A stretch of 64,000 bases of DNA from Pycnococcus provasolii (taxonomy: Eukaryota > Chlorophyta > Pseudoscourfieldiophyceae > Pseudoscourfieldiales), in contig CP150549.1 of the NCBI GenBank assembly GCA_049487715.1, positions 1,116,001-1,180,000 on the forward strand, given 5' to 3'. A model generated the notes under the pieces. It saw nothing but the letters and a program-made list of their open reading frames with translations, did not search any database and was not told the origin of the DNA. Below are positions 1 to 9,213 of this stretch, piece after piece. The translations under genes and the position numbers were made by a program. The number at the start of each line of letters is the position of its first letter. Position 1 is the stretch's first letter.

Positions 1-2
1 TC

Positions 3-2444
3 CCGGCTGCGCCGCCGAGCCACGCGGAGCTGTGCTTGCCCAATGCCGGCAAGGCACCTCCGCGACCCGTATACGATGCTGACGGACATGGCGACCAGCT
101 GTATCGCTGCACAGCCGGCGACATTGCGGCGCTCGCGGAGGATGCACGCTATGCCGCCGCAGTGCTGCTGCATCCGGACAGCCTCGCTCACGCACCTGAG
201 GCGTGCGTTCTGGCTTGCTTCGAGGCGCCGGTGGCACCGCAACTCGCGCGATGCGACCTTGCGCTGCACGTGCGCGTGGACGACGACAGCGCAGGTGCGT
301 CTCCAGAGCCGTCGTCGGCGTCGTCGTCGTCGCACAGCGACATGCCGGACGACATGAAATTCCGCGTCGATCTCGAGGCGACAGCCCGGCGTGCCCTTGG
401 ACCGCGCGCCGCGCGAGTGCACGCACCGCCGGCTCAGGCAGGTGCCAAGATACACGGCATTTGCGTGCAGCTCACATCGGATCCACGTGCCGCGTACGCA
501 CAGGTGGATGTGGGTCCAAGTGCCGCGGATGCGAAGGCTTCGCGAAGTTTCCGCGCATTCTGGGGTAAGGAGGCTTGCACACTGCGCAGATTCCAGGACG
601 GCAGCGTGCACGAGAGCGTCTCGTGGCTCACGGACCTCTCCGCAAGGCACGCCATCCCGTTCCGTTCTCTCGCACATGCGCTTGCGAGGCACTGTCGCGG
701 CACGACGGAGGTGCGCAGCGCGGCGTGCGCGCAGCTCGACGGTCTGCTCCGCGAGTCGTCGGCTGGGCTTGATGCTGGTTCTGCGCACGCCAAGGGAGTC
801 GTCGGCGCATTCGATCGGCTCGCGGAGCACCTGCGCTCCGTGGAAGTGGCGCCGCTTCGCGTCAGTTCCGTTCAGTCGCTCTCAGCCGCTTTACGCCGGA
901 CGGATGCGCTTCCACCAACGCCGTCCGCAGCTGCGGGCGGCGCGGGCGGCGCGGGTGGCAGCACGCGCGTCGTGGTTCCAGTGGAAGCGCTCGTCACGCT
1001 CGAGTCGAGCGGGCGATGGCCTGACGACCTGCGCGCAATCCGCACGATGGAGGCGGCTGCTGCCCTGCAGCTCTCTTCCGCACTCCACGAGCGCTTCGGC
1101 CTGACGAGCGTCGCGTCACGCCATCGGCTGGACGTGTTCGTCGAAGGTTTCGCCTTCCGTCTCATCGTGCGCGGTAACCGCGGGGACGTCACCGCCGCGA
1201 CACTGCGTGCCAATCCGGCACTGAGGCTGGAATCGCGCGAGGCTGAGCTCGCGCTCGCGGACGTGCCTCTTTTCTCTGAGGTCGCGGCGTACCACGGCGC
1301 GGTGCTCGCGGTGGTCAACTCGGTGCCAGCTTATGCTCCAGCCGTGCGACTGCTCCGCCGCTGGCTTGGTGCTCACCTGCTTCTACCCGCCGTCAGCCAG
1401 GAGGCGACGGAGCTCATCGTGGCAGCGGCACTGTCGTCGACGCGATCGTGCGCGACAAGCTGCATGAATCGCATCAGTCTGCTTCGCGATGCGCTCGCGC
1501 TCATTGGCGCACACGAATGCGAGCGTGACCCGCTCGTCGTGGACCTTGGCGCGGCGTCGCAAGCTGGCGGCGGCGGCGGCAGCGGCAGCGGCGTGGTGAG
1601 TGCTCTCTTCGCGGAGGTGACGGCGTCGGCGACTCGCAAGCTTGCGGCGGCTCGTCGATCGCCCGGGGGAGGACCAGGTCTGTGGATTTGCGTGTGCGCA
1701 GACGGCGCCACCGGCGCCGCAGCTACGTGGGGCGTGCCGAATCGTGCTACTGCGGCGCGGTTGAGGAGACTTGCCAGTGCAGCCGCCTCTGCGCTCGCTT
1801 CGCTTTCCACAAATGCCGTGGCTGGTGAGAGCGCCGAAGATGCGTGCCGATGTGCCGCCGGCGGTCGCGCCGCTCTCGTCAGCCTGGAGGCGAGTGAGGC
1901 ACGGCGTCGCTGGCGGTCGGTTTTCGCCTCGAATGCGAGCGGACTCGATGTGCTTTTGCTGGTGGATGAGGCTGCTGTGCCGACGGGCGCACCACGCGCG
2001 CTGATTTCCACCACACCCGCGCCGGCTGCACAGGCTCTTGTGGGATTGTCGTCGTCGTCGTCGTCGTCAAAGAAGAAGAGGAGGCGTGCCTCGGACGACG
2101 GCGGAGAAGATGATGCACATTTGGCTTCTATCTTGTCACGCCGACGGGGAGCACCACCACTGGTTGGCTTCGATGCGCTGCAGAACGTGCTCTCTGCGTG
2201 CGAGGGTCGCTTTGGCGATCGCGCGTCAGCATTCAGCGATCCGTTCGGATTGGCCGTGGGCGTGCGTTGGGCGCCACGCCGCATGATGGCGATGCCTCTG
2301 AGCGTCGCGCATGCGAGCGACACGGTACCATGTGAGAATGAAGGTGAGGGCGAAGGCCTAACGGTTGTGCCAGATGCAAATGCGATGCTGAGTGGCGTGA
2401 TTGGCGCGTGCAAAGGTGCTTTGTGTGATTGGGTCAATGTGTGA
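3..2444 (+). CDS. UTP22/NOL6: Nrap/UTP22 family nucleolar protein (NOL6), 3' part, cut by window edge
   Basis: The frame is open from base 3 with no ATG before conserved sequence, so the 5' end lies outside the window and about 813 residues remain. The motif LRRFQDGSVHESVSW near residues 190-205 is the hallmark of the Nrap family, and FGDRASAFSDPFGLAVGVRW near the C terminus matches the family's last domain. Family members are scaffolds of the small-subunit processome that assemble with Rrp7 on 18S pre-rRNA in the nucleolus; they resemble CCA-adding polymerases but lack catalysis. Gly-, Ser- and Lys-rich loops (for example the Ser/Lys/Arg run near 2050-2090) are lineage-specific insertions. 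A TGTAA motif lies at 2461-2465, 17 nt after the stop. No intron is evident. Confidence 0.85.
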   Translation, partial: PAAPPSHAELCLPNAGKAPPRPVYDADGHGDQLYRCTAGDIAALAEDARYAAAVLLHPDSLAHAPEACVLACFEAPVAPQLARCDLALHVRVDDDSAGASPEPSSASSSSHSDMPDDMKFRVDLEATARRALGPRAARVHAPPAQAGAKIHGICVQLTSDPRAAYAQVDVGPSAADAKASRSFRAFWGKEACTLRRFQDGSVHESVSWLTDLSARHAIPFRSLAHALARHCRGTTEVRSAACAQLDGLLRESSAGLDAGSAHAKGVVGAFDRLAEHLRSVEVAPLRVSSVQSLSAALRRTDALPPTPSAAAGGAGGAGGSTRVVVPVEALVTLESSGRWPDDLRAIRTMEAAAALQLSSALHERFGLTSVASRHRLDVFVEGFAFRLIVRGNRGDVTAATLRANPALRLESREAELALADVPLFSEVAAYHGAVLAVVNSVPAYAPAVRLLRRWLGAHLLLPAVSQEATELIVAAALSSTRSCATSCMNRISLLRDALALIGAHECERDPLVVDLGAASQAGGGGGSGSGVVSALFAEVTASATRKLAAARRSPGGGPGLWICVCADGATGAAATWGVPNRATAARLRRLASAAASALASLSTNAVAGESAEDACRCAAGGRAALVSLEASEARRRWRSVFASNASGLDVLLLVDEAAVPTGAPRALISTTPAPAAQALVGLSSSSSSSKKKRRRASDDGGEDDAHLASILSRRRGAPPLVGFDALQNVLSACEGRFGDRASAFSDPFGLAVGVRWAPRRMMAMPLSVAHASDTVPCENEGEGEGLTVVPDANAMLSGVIGACKGALCDWVNV

Positions 2445-2543
2445 AACTGTGATTTTGATTTGTAACAAAACGAAAAACCACCATTTTGATTTCCAACTGC
2501 AACGACGATCCATTCGATGATGGCGATTTCTTTCCTTTTACCT

Positions 2544-2711
2544 CTAGCCAGGCAATATGGATTCAATAGCTCCGCGCAGTCCCTCCTGCTTCACCTTGAG
2601 CGCGAACGCGCCCGCGAGCATACCTCCGAGGAACTCCTTATTGTTGCTGATCGCACCGGAGACGTTGTCGACGACATCGCGAAAGAAGTTTTGTATTTTC
2701 TTGAGCACCAT
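2544..2711 (-). CDS. Small 55-residue protein, unknown
   Basis: An ATG at 2711 opens a 55-codon frame ending in TAG. The product begins MVLKKIQNFFRDVVDNVSG, continues through NNKEFLGGMLAGAFALKVK and ends ESILPG. It has an amphipathic basic/hydrophobic start followed by a Gly/Ala/Leu stretch, which looks like a small membrane-associated or organelle-targeted protein and not random translation. It occupies the gap between the Nrap gene and the reductase-like gene, convergent with the former. I do not recognise a family. The short length and the chance of a missing upstream exon keep confidence moderate. Confidence 0.45.
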   Translation of the reverse strand: MVLKKIQNFFRDVVDNVSGAISNNKEFLGGMLAGAFALKVKQEGLRGAIESILPG

Positions 2712-2980
2712 AAAGACGAGTAAAATGAAAAAGGCAGAGCAGTCATCAGTCGAACTCGAGGTCGAGGGGATAAGGTGATGATCAGATAAAGTATGATCTC
2801 TTTGGGAAATCGATCAATCCGCGTTTGGGGGATTGGAATTTTGTTCCGATTTTTGTTCCCCACTATGATGGGCAGGTGGACCGGGAAGGCTTCTCGGCCA
2901 CAAACGTTTACGATTGGGCGCCGCCGCGCACATCACAAACGTCCCCCCTCCGTCAGTACCCGGTAGTGTCAGCATCAGCG

Positions 2981-4069
2981 ATGGCGCAAGACGGATCGCT
3001 GCCGCTCACGTGGGTGTCCAGCAGCCCGCTCATGCAGCCAGGCTTCCGCCGACCGGGCATGGGCGACATGCCCTCGTACTCGTACGCCCAGCAGTCTCAC
3101 GAAGCCAACGCGCACCAGCCGCCCGCTGCGACAGGCGGCGCCACCTACTACCAGGCGACGCCGCACGCGCCCGCGCGTCTGCCTGGCGCGGCAGGTGGCG
3201 ACCGCGTCGGAACGTGGGGTGGACCCGCGCCCAGAGGATACGTCGGCAAAGCGGCGGCATCTGCGAACGGAGGAGGTGCCGCCGCAGCAACCGCGCAGCA
3301 GATGTACGACAATAGCGACATTATTCCTGCGGAGGTTGACGACGAGAAAGACATTATGATTAGCACGGGCGCGCGTATGCCCATCCTATCCACCATCGTA
3401 TCCGCAGGCACGAGTGAACAGGCGATCCAGACTGCCATCAAAAATGGAGTCGTTCACTTCGAAATATCCGCGACGACGCCAGCCATCCCGAACTCCGAAG
3501 GAATGTTCTTCACCACCGTCGCAGCGAGCGCAGCTGAGCTGACGAGCGTGCTCGATGCGCACAAGCTCGACGCCGTCGACCTCATGCTCGTTCCTGCCCC
3601 GAGCAGCGTCGCCGACGACGCGGAAGTTGATGCGGTGTGGGCATTCGCGGCTGACGCCGTCAAGGCGAGCAAGGCGAAAGCAGTTGGGCTCACCGGCTGT
3701 GACGCCCCTGTGCTCACGGCGTTTGCGCGAAGGGCGATCGCCCAAACGCCGCACGCCAAGGTGGCTGTCGCGCGATTCGCCACGTCACCGCATAAGCCTA
3801 TGCGCATGATGATGGGGTTGTGCAACCGCATGGGCGCCGCGCCGATTGCCACGAACCCGGTGCTCGTGGAGGAGACAAGCTCAGACGCCGTGAAGAAGGT
3901 GGCTGCGCGCGCGGGAAAGGATGCGTCGGAGGTTGTCCTTCGCTGGCAACTTCAGCGTGGTGCTAGCATCGCCATGCCCGCGGAGGATGCAGGTCAGCTT
4001 AGCGTGAGCGTGTTCCGGTGGGCGATGTCAGACAACGAGAAGCGGACGATCGATGCTTTGGGTAAATAA
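2981..4069 (+). CDS. Aldo-keto-reductase-fold protein, probably catalytically dead
   Basis: I start at the ATG at 2981; the frame is open further upstream but has no ATG there. The first ~120 residues are Pro/Gln/Ala-rich and disordered. From about residue 128 the AKR framework is recognisable: STGARMPILSTIVSAGTSEQ (strand 1), AIQTAIKNGVVHFEISA (where active enzymes have a 'DTA..Y' segment), DLMLVPAPSS (for DLxLIHxP), VGLTGCDAP (for IGVSNF), VVLRWQLQRGASIAMPA and a final FRWAMSDNEKRTIDAL. The catalytic Tyr segment is replaced by SATTPAIPNS and the HWP histidine is absent, so I infer a binding or structural role. The stop TAA overlaps an AATAAA-like string. Convergent with the hydrolase downstream. 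Confidence 0.7.
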   Translation: MAQDGSLPLTWVSSSPLMQPGFRRPGMGDMPSYSYAQQSHEANAHQPPAATGGATYYQATPHAPARLPGAAGGDRVGTWGGPAPRGYVGKAAASANGGGAAAATAQQMYDNSDIIPAEVDDEKDIMISTGARMPILSTIVSAGTSEQAIQTAIKNGVVHFEISATTPAIPNSEGMFFTTVAASAAELTSVLDAHKLDAVDLMLVPAPSSVADDAEVDAVWAFAADAVKASKAKAVGLTGCDAPVLTAFARRAIAQTPHAKVAVARFATSPHKPMRMMMGLCNRMGAAPIATNPVLVEETSSDAVKKVAARAGKDASEVVLRWQLQRGASIAMPAEDAGQLSVSVFRWAMSDNEKRTIDALGK

Positions 4070-4162
4070 AATGAATTTTAACAAGTAAATGAATGCAATT
4101 GTTTTGAAAGAATCTAATCTAAAGAATATTTAAAATCTAATCTAGCATAATGTACACGATTT

Positions 4163-5329
4163 TCAAGCGAGCTGTTCCCTGAGGAATGCCGCGCTGCGCG
4201 CAGCGAACACATCCGCCACCTCCTCCTGTGGCGAATGGCCCACGTTCTCCAGGCTTTCGAACTGAACCGTCTGCTCGCGACTTGCAGCGCTGAGAAATTT
4301 CTGCAAACTGGCGCTGTTTGACACGGGCACGAGCATGTCTTGCTGGCCATGCAGAATGAGAATCGGACAGCCGCATGCCGACAGCAAAGACGTGCTCGAT
4401 CTGCGACCAATCTCAAGCAAACGGGCGAGCAGGTAACGCACCAAACCCACGTCCCACCCGGTGATCATCGATGGCCTGGAATAGCCCGTCACAAGCGCGG
4501 GATCGATGGGGCGCACCCAACTTCCCTGCAATCCAGTCTTCCAGAAAGCCTGATTGGCCACGAGGCGCTGCAGGAACAGCTGAAGCGGGTATAGCAGCCG
4601 TACAAACACGGCAAGAAAGAGACGCGCGACGACGCGCAAGGCTGCTGGACTGCGCGTTGTGGCAGTGGTTGATTTCGAGCTCGACGGCAGGATGCTTGGA
4701 GCAAGCAGAACGATGGCTTGGCACCTTTCCACGCCTAGCATTTCGGCGAGAATGGCGGCAACAGCCGCACCAGCGGAGTGTCCGACGAGAATGACAGGTC
4801 GTTGCGACTTGTCGTCGTCGCCGAGCTGCTCGCAAACATCTCGCAGTACGGCAAGCCCGCATACAGCAGCCTGACTGTCCGTAAAGTTTTCGAGTCGAGT
4901 GGGACGCTCTGTCAACCCGAATCCTGGTCGGTCGTACGCAGCCGCCGCGGCGATCGGGTACGACGTCGACGACTCTTGCACAAATTTGCGCATCGCGTCG
5001 TTCACCTCGAAGCTCGACGTGTTCGACCCGAAGCCGTGCAGGAAGAGAGCGACGGCTCCCTTGGTGGAATTGGTGGTTCCGTCAACCTGCTTGTAGTGCA
5101 CGTCGATGGACTCGTCGAGAAGCTGTGCTCGTGCGAACCTGCTGTCTTCGTCAGCAACTTCCGTGTGTGGAACGAGCTTGGCTTGGTACCTGATTTGGTT
5201 CTGCACGACGGCGCATATGAGGGTTGCGGTTGCTGCGCAAAGCGCGACGACATGTGCCGGTTTGCTTGCGTAATAAGCTAGTGTTGCTGTGAGTGTTGCT
5301 GTGAGTGCGCAGATGACGACAGTTGAGTA
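4163..5329 (-). CDS. Alpha/beta-hydrolase, membrane-anchored; 5' end unresolved
   Basis: The fold is clear: an oxyanion loop FLHGFGSNTSSF, the nucleophile elbow GHSAG, an acid in LILHGQQDMLVP and a histidine in NVGHSPQEE, giving a complete Ser-Asp-His triad typical of lipases/esterases of the plant-type alpha/beta superfamily. Upstream of the conserved part the same frame stays open and encodes two hydrophobic helices, STVVICALTATLTATLAYY and HVVALCAATATLICAVV, so the enzyme is probably tethered to a membrane. No in-frame ATG exists before the stop at about 5609. An ATG at 5508 is one frame off, suggesting a 5' intron or a base error. Substrate unknown. Confidence 0.7.
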   Translation of the reverse strand, partial: YSTVVICALTATLTATLAYYASKPAHVVALCAATATLICAVVQNQIRYQAKLVPHTEVADEDSRFARAQLLDESIDVHYKQVDGTTNSTKGAVALFLHGFGSNTSSFEVNDAMRKFVQESSTSYPIAAAAAYDRPGFGLTERPTRLENFTDSQAAVCGLAVLRDVCEQLGDDDKSQRPVILVGHSAGAAVAAILAEMLGVERCQAIVLLAPSILPSSSKSTTATTRSPAALRVVARLFLAVFVRLLYPLQLFLQRLVANQAFWKTGLQGSWVRPIDPALVTGYSRPSMITGWDVGLVRYLLARLLEIGRRSSTSLLSACGCPILILHGQQDMLVPVSNSASLQKFLSAASREQTVQFESLENVGHSPQEEVADVFAARSAAFLREQLA

Positions 5330-6914
5330 CGTCGTCGACGGCCGAACGGCTGAGGCGTCATGACTGCTTTCGTCGGTCGCGTTCGTTTTCGTCTTCGTTT
5401 CGGCGACATAAGAGTACGTAAGAGGTGCCGGCGCCGGCGCCGGCGCTCTTCTGTACGTTGTGTTGATGGATGCGTTTCGTTTCGAAATAAGTTTCGACGA
5501 TGGTGCATGATTATTTTGTACGTGTTTTGCTTGTCCCTCAAAAACGCTTGTTGTCTTTGTTCTTCGAAACCAAGACCCTCCTCCCTCCTCCTCCTCTATT
5601 GCTGTTATGAATCAAAAACGAGGAGGCACTAAATGCACCCGGGGGGGCTCGTTGTCTTATTATCTCCACCAGTAGCTAATGCGTGAGGTGGACGACAGGG
5701 AGCATGGGACACCGGGTTAACGACGACCGGCGGCGCCATTTATGAACACAAGGCGGAGATCCTACAGTATAAACAGGGGAGGAGGAGGACTGTTCACTGT
5801 TGTTGTCCCGGCCACCTGGCAGGGCCGCGAATCTCCCCTGAAGGCCTAAAGGGACCAAATCACAAAAAGAGAATCAGAAACCTCATCTTTTTCCCGGAGA
5901 AAAATCTAAAATGTCAAAAAGGAACACCACGAAACCTACGGGTAAAAACATTACCCGTGCTGAGACGGATCCCCCAGTCTAGGAAAACACATTTCCCGAT
6001 CGACGGACCCTCCGCCCTCCGCGGGTGTTACCTGGCTGCCTCTGGTGTCCCACATCGGGGTCCCACTCCCAACTACCATAGTCGTCTATGTACAGTTCTG
6101 TACAGTACCTCCGACTAACCTTAGAAAAAAGTAATAAGTCCCCCCCTTGGCCTTGCACAGGTCCCTCGCACGCTCCTAATCCCTTGCAGCCTCACCTACA
6201 AGTGCACAGTTCCTGTTCTTGCGGCTGGCTGTTTCTTGCACACACTCGCGGATCCACCAATATTGGTGTTGCTTTCATCACCGGTGTTGATTAAGGTGGT
6301 CAAGCCACTCAAGCGCCCCGAACGCGAACGCGAAGGGTTGGCCCCTGCAAGAAACACTACTCTTGCAAGAAACACTCTTGAGTGCAAGAAACACTTGAAA
6401 AAGCGGCCGGTGTGGTGTGCGAGGGCCAAGGGGGGGGGGTCTGTTTTTTTCCTTTACTGCCCGGACGTTTGGTAAAGGTAGCAAGAATCTGGTTTTCCTC
6501 CCTCCCTAAAGTATCTGGACGTAAAGTATAAAACCCGTAAATTTATTAACGTAAAGTGTTTACCGGCACAAGCGCGAACCGGCACTTCCCCCTTTGTCTG
6601 TGGTGGGTTTCCCCCCCGCACGCCACGCCCCCTTCAGTTGCTCCCTTGTCTTGGGAAGTGCTTGCGGCCTTGCACACCACCAGTGCTTTGCGGCCTTGCA
6701 CACCACCTACTTTCTTCTTCTCCTCCTTCTCTTTCTTCTCCTTGGTTGGTTGGTTGGTTGGTTGGTTGGTTGGTTGGCATCGCTTCCTGTGGTTTCCTCT
6801 TTCCTGGGCATCATCTCTCTTCTTCCTCTTTATTCGTTCTCATTCTCATTCTCAGCTTATTTTTCCTTGTGCAAGCAAGGCAACTTGGTTCAGTGTCGAA
6901 CTTGAGTGTGAACA
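5330..6914. other. Gene-free region, 1.6 kb
   Basis: No convincing gene. It holds a GC-poor stretch, a small hairpin (ACGGGTAA at 5938-5945 with TTACCCGT at 5951-5958), direct repeats of a TGCAAGAAACACT word, a duplicated TGCGGCCTTGCACACCACC word around 6662-6708 and a (TTGG)n run near 6743-6776. It probably contains the shared upstream regions of the divergent hydrolase and membrane-protein genes. Confidence 0.5.
6230..6395. repeat. Four copies of the word TGCAAGAAACA
   Basis: The 13-mer TGCAAGAAACACT occurs at about 6346-6358, 6364-6376 and 6383-6395, spaced 18-19 bp apart, and its core appears once inverted at 6230-6240. All four lie 520-690 bp upstream of the ATG at 6915. This could be a clustered transcription-factor site or a local duplication. 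Confidence 0.5.
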
Positions 6915-7991
6915 ATGGCGGCGAACGTTGTGAACAACAACAACAACAGCAACGTCGCTCACAGCCACAGTCACGTCAACGACGAGGACGTCGAAAACGC
7001 CGCGGCCATGCTGCCGGACATCTCGTACCCGCAAGCAAACTTCAACAAACTGCCAAATGCCGTGCACGTGTCGGCCGAGACGCTCACGTTCAACAACAAC
7101 AACAACAACAACAACAACAAAGACGAAAAAGATAAGGACAAGGCGGTGGTGAACTTCTTCACCAACAAGTACAACAGCACGAGCGACAACGATGAGCCGA
7201 AAAAAGAGGAGGAGGCGTCGCTCGACTTCAACTGCGCAGGACCACCGACCGCGCCGCCTCTACCGCGTCGCATGCGTTCCAGCTTTGCCGTCGTTCTCGA
7301 CAACATCTCAAAGGTGTCGACGGAAATTCAGGGAATCAAGAATGCCGCAGGACCTCTGCTGATTTGCATACTCGTCATGTGCGCGACGAGCTTCGCCTCG
7401 TCCGTTGGCGCGATCATTGCCACGCGAGACGCAAAGAGCCACAACGGCAAGATGGTTGACGCGAACAACCCAAGCAAGGTTCTCGCCACGTCCTCGGCGG
7501 AGTTTGCGCACGACGCGACGCCCAACAGCGCGTACGGCGACGAGTTCTTCCAGGATCTCACCGCCATCTCGCTTGCGCTCGACGACAACGAAACGACCGC
7601 CTTCCTGCGCGTTCACGGTTTTGTGCGTGAGCCATGCGAGAGGTGCCACGCTCCCACGCGCGTCGTGCTTCTGACGGCGGAGGCTCCAGTTTTCGTCGAG
7701 GATACGCGCATCACGCACGGGCCGCTGGCGACGCTCACGTCGCTCGGACAGCACACGCCCAGCCCACCACCGCCGCCGGCGGCAGCTGGCGAGCAACGTC
7801 GTGCGTTGATGGGCCACGACACGTCGAACTTGTCCACCGGCTCGAAGGTGCTGTGCGACCTGTACGGTTACTACTGCGGCCGCGGTGTGTTGGGCGGCGC
7901 GTTCCGGTACGGCGTCGCGAAGAAGGCACGCTTCAGTTTCAGGTACAGCTGGTACAACGGCTACCGCTGGTGGAGCGACATGCGCATGTGA
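6915..7991 (+). CDS. Single-pass membrane protein with Asn-rich N terminus, unknown
   Basis: ATG at 6915 (context ACAATGG), 358 residues. Two poly-Asn runs near residues 6-11 and 59-67 are encoded by AAC repeats. The N-terminal ~130 residues are polar and disordered. One strong membrane segment, AGPLLICILVMCATSFASSV, follows at about residues 144-165, then a ~190-residue domain with a CERC pair, a poly-Pro linker and a C terminus rich in Tyr/Trp/Arg (YSWYNGYRWWSDMRM). I infer a signal-anchor protein with the C-terminal part in the lumen or outside the cell. No family recognised; it may be lineage-specific. Confidence 0.7.
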   Translation: MAANVVNNNNNSNVAHSHSHVNDEDVENAAAMLPDISYPQANFNKLPNAVHVSAETLTFNNNNNNNNNKDEKDKDKAVVNFFTNKYNSTSDNDEPKKEEEASLDFNCAGPPTAPPLPRRMRSSFAVVLDNISKVSTEIQGIKNAAGPLLICILVMCATSFASSVGAIIATRDAKSHNGKMVDANNPSKVLATSSAEFAHDATPNSAYGDEFFQDLTAISLALDDNETTAFLRVHGFVREPCERCHAPTRVVLLTAEAPVFVEDTRITHGPLATLTSLGQHTPSPPPPPAAAGEQRRALMGHDTSNLSTGSKVLCDLYGYYCGRGVLGGAFRYGVAKKARFSFRYSWYNGYRWWSDMRM

Positions 7992-8133
7992 CCGAGCATG
8001 ACGCAAGCGACGCATGCTGCGCGCGCGTGCCGTGCGTGCGTGCGTGCCGTGCGTGTGGGTGGGTGACGGGGTCGGTCGGGTCGGATGAATTACTCTTTAA
8101 CTACTCGTAGCATCACAAACATCTCGCTCAAAC

Positions 8134-9213
8134 TCACTTGCCGCCCAGCTTCTTGCCTTTCTTTCCTGCCGGCGCCTTGCTCGGCGCCTTCGCCTTGCCT
8201 GCTGTTGTCTTCGCCTTGCCTGCTGCTGCCGGCGCTTTGCCTGCTGCCTTCGCCCTTGCCTCTGTTGCCAACGTTTTGCTCGAATTCTTCTTCGCGACGA
8301 AGGATTCCGCCTTCTCCTGGAGATCGGACGCTCTCTTTTCGATTTTCGCTTCGCTGACAATCGTGTGGTTGTACAGAGACGAGTCGGACATGTTTGACGT
8401 CGTGCGACGCATCGGAAGCTTGAAGACGAACTTCTCCTGCGCCCACTTGGGCTTGAATTCCTTGTTGTCAAGCCAGGCGCGTTCCTGCGGCGTGGTTTTG
8501 CGCGCGCACTTGGCGTTTCGGTGCGGAAACCTTTTGAATCTCTTCAGCACGTTCCGGTGCTCCTGCATCTGTTGGACAAGCTGTTGGAAGCTTTTCTTCT
8601 CTCCGTACGCCTTTTCGTGCCTCTTGACGAATTCCTCCGCGGCAACCTGGTCATCCATGTCCTCAGAGCGCATCAGCGGCGAGATGAGGAACATGAGATA
8701 AGCGAGCGGCAAGACGTCCGCCTTGTCAGCGTCGTCGATAAGTCGGCGCGACTCTGCTCGCGCCATGTCCCCGCAGTTTTCGACGAGAGTTTCTGTGAGG
8801 AAAGGGAACTCCTGCCCCCTTCCGCGGTGAAGTATGCTGAACATTTGATCGAGCAGTAATACGCGCGCGAGAACAGCCTGGTCGTTCTCCTCGGTCCACC
8901 CTAGTTTCATGCGTGCCGCCGCCTGCATAGCGGGCAAGAAGTTCTCGCACTCGTCGTAGAGGTAGAATCCTGGCTCTTCGGAGTCGAGTCCTTCAATCGG
9001 CTGTTCATTTTCCGTCTCGGAGTTTTTCCTGACTTTGAATTCGTACGTGAACCCCAAGCCCGGCCATATGGAGTCCATCATGCGCTGTATGTAGAGATCG
9101 GAGGAGAGGTCTTCGAACGTCGCGGTGGGGAACCAGAACTCGAGAACTTCCCGAGGCGTGTGCACCTTGAAGCTGTCGATGCGGCGCAGTCCACCAGGGG
9201 AAGGTGACGACAT
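8134..9213 (-). CDS. DUF924 family protein with basic Ala/Lys tail
   Basis: ATG at 9213, 359 residues. REVLEFWFP near the N terminus, ARVLLLDQMFSILHRG in the middle, then FLISPLMRSEDMDDQ and FKRFPHRNAKCARKTTPQE match the DUF924 family, a helical (TPR-like) family of unknown biochemical role known mostly from bacteria and from algae and plants. The last ~60 residues are an Ala/Lys/Pro-rich tail (KAPSKAPAGKKGKKLGGK) resembling histone H1-type tails, which could bind nucleic acid or act in sorting. Convergent with the membrane-protein gene, 142 bp away. Confidence 0.8.
   Translation of the reverse strand: MSSPSPGGLRRIDSFKVHTPREVLEFWFPTATFEDLSSDLYIQRMMDSIWPGLGFTYEFKVRKNSETENEQPIEGLDSEEPGFYLYDECENFLPAMQAAARMKLGWTEENDQAVLARVLLLDQMFSILHRGRGQEFPFLTETLVENCGDMARAESRRLIDDADKADVLPLAYLMFLISPLMRSEDMDDQVAAEEFVKRHEKAYGEKKSFQQLVQQMQEHRNVLKRFKRFPHRNAKCARKTTPQERAWLDNKEFKPKWAQEKFVFKLPMRRTTSNMSDSSLYNHTIVSEAKIEKRASDLQEKAESFVAKKNSSKTLATEARAKAAGKAPAAAGKAKTTAGKAKAPSKAPAGKKGKKLGGK

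Noticed and set aside
1373-2566. 397-codon minus-strand frame opposite the Nrap gene
   Set aside because: Low-complexity Ala/Ser/Arg content and no ATG-led conserved part; explained by codon bias of the Nrap gene.
6594-6905. Leu/Phe-rich 100-codon frames over the TTGG repeat
   Set aside because: They follow the microsatellite and T-rich leader before the ATG at 6915, with no conserved content.
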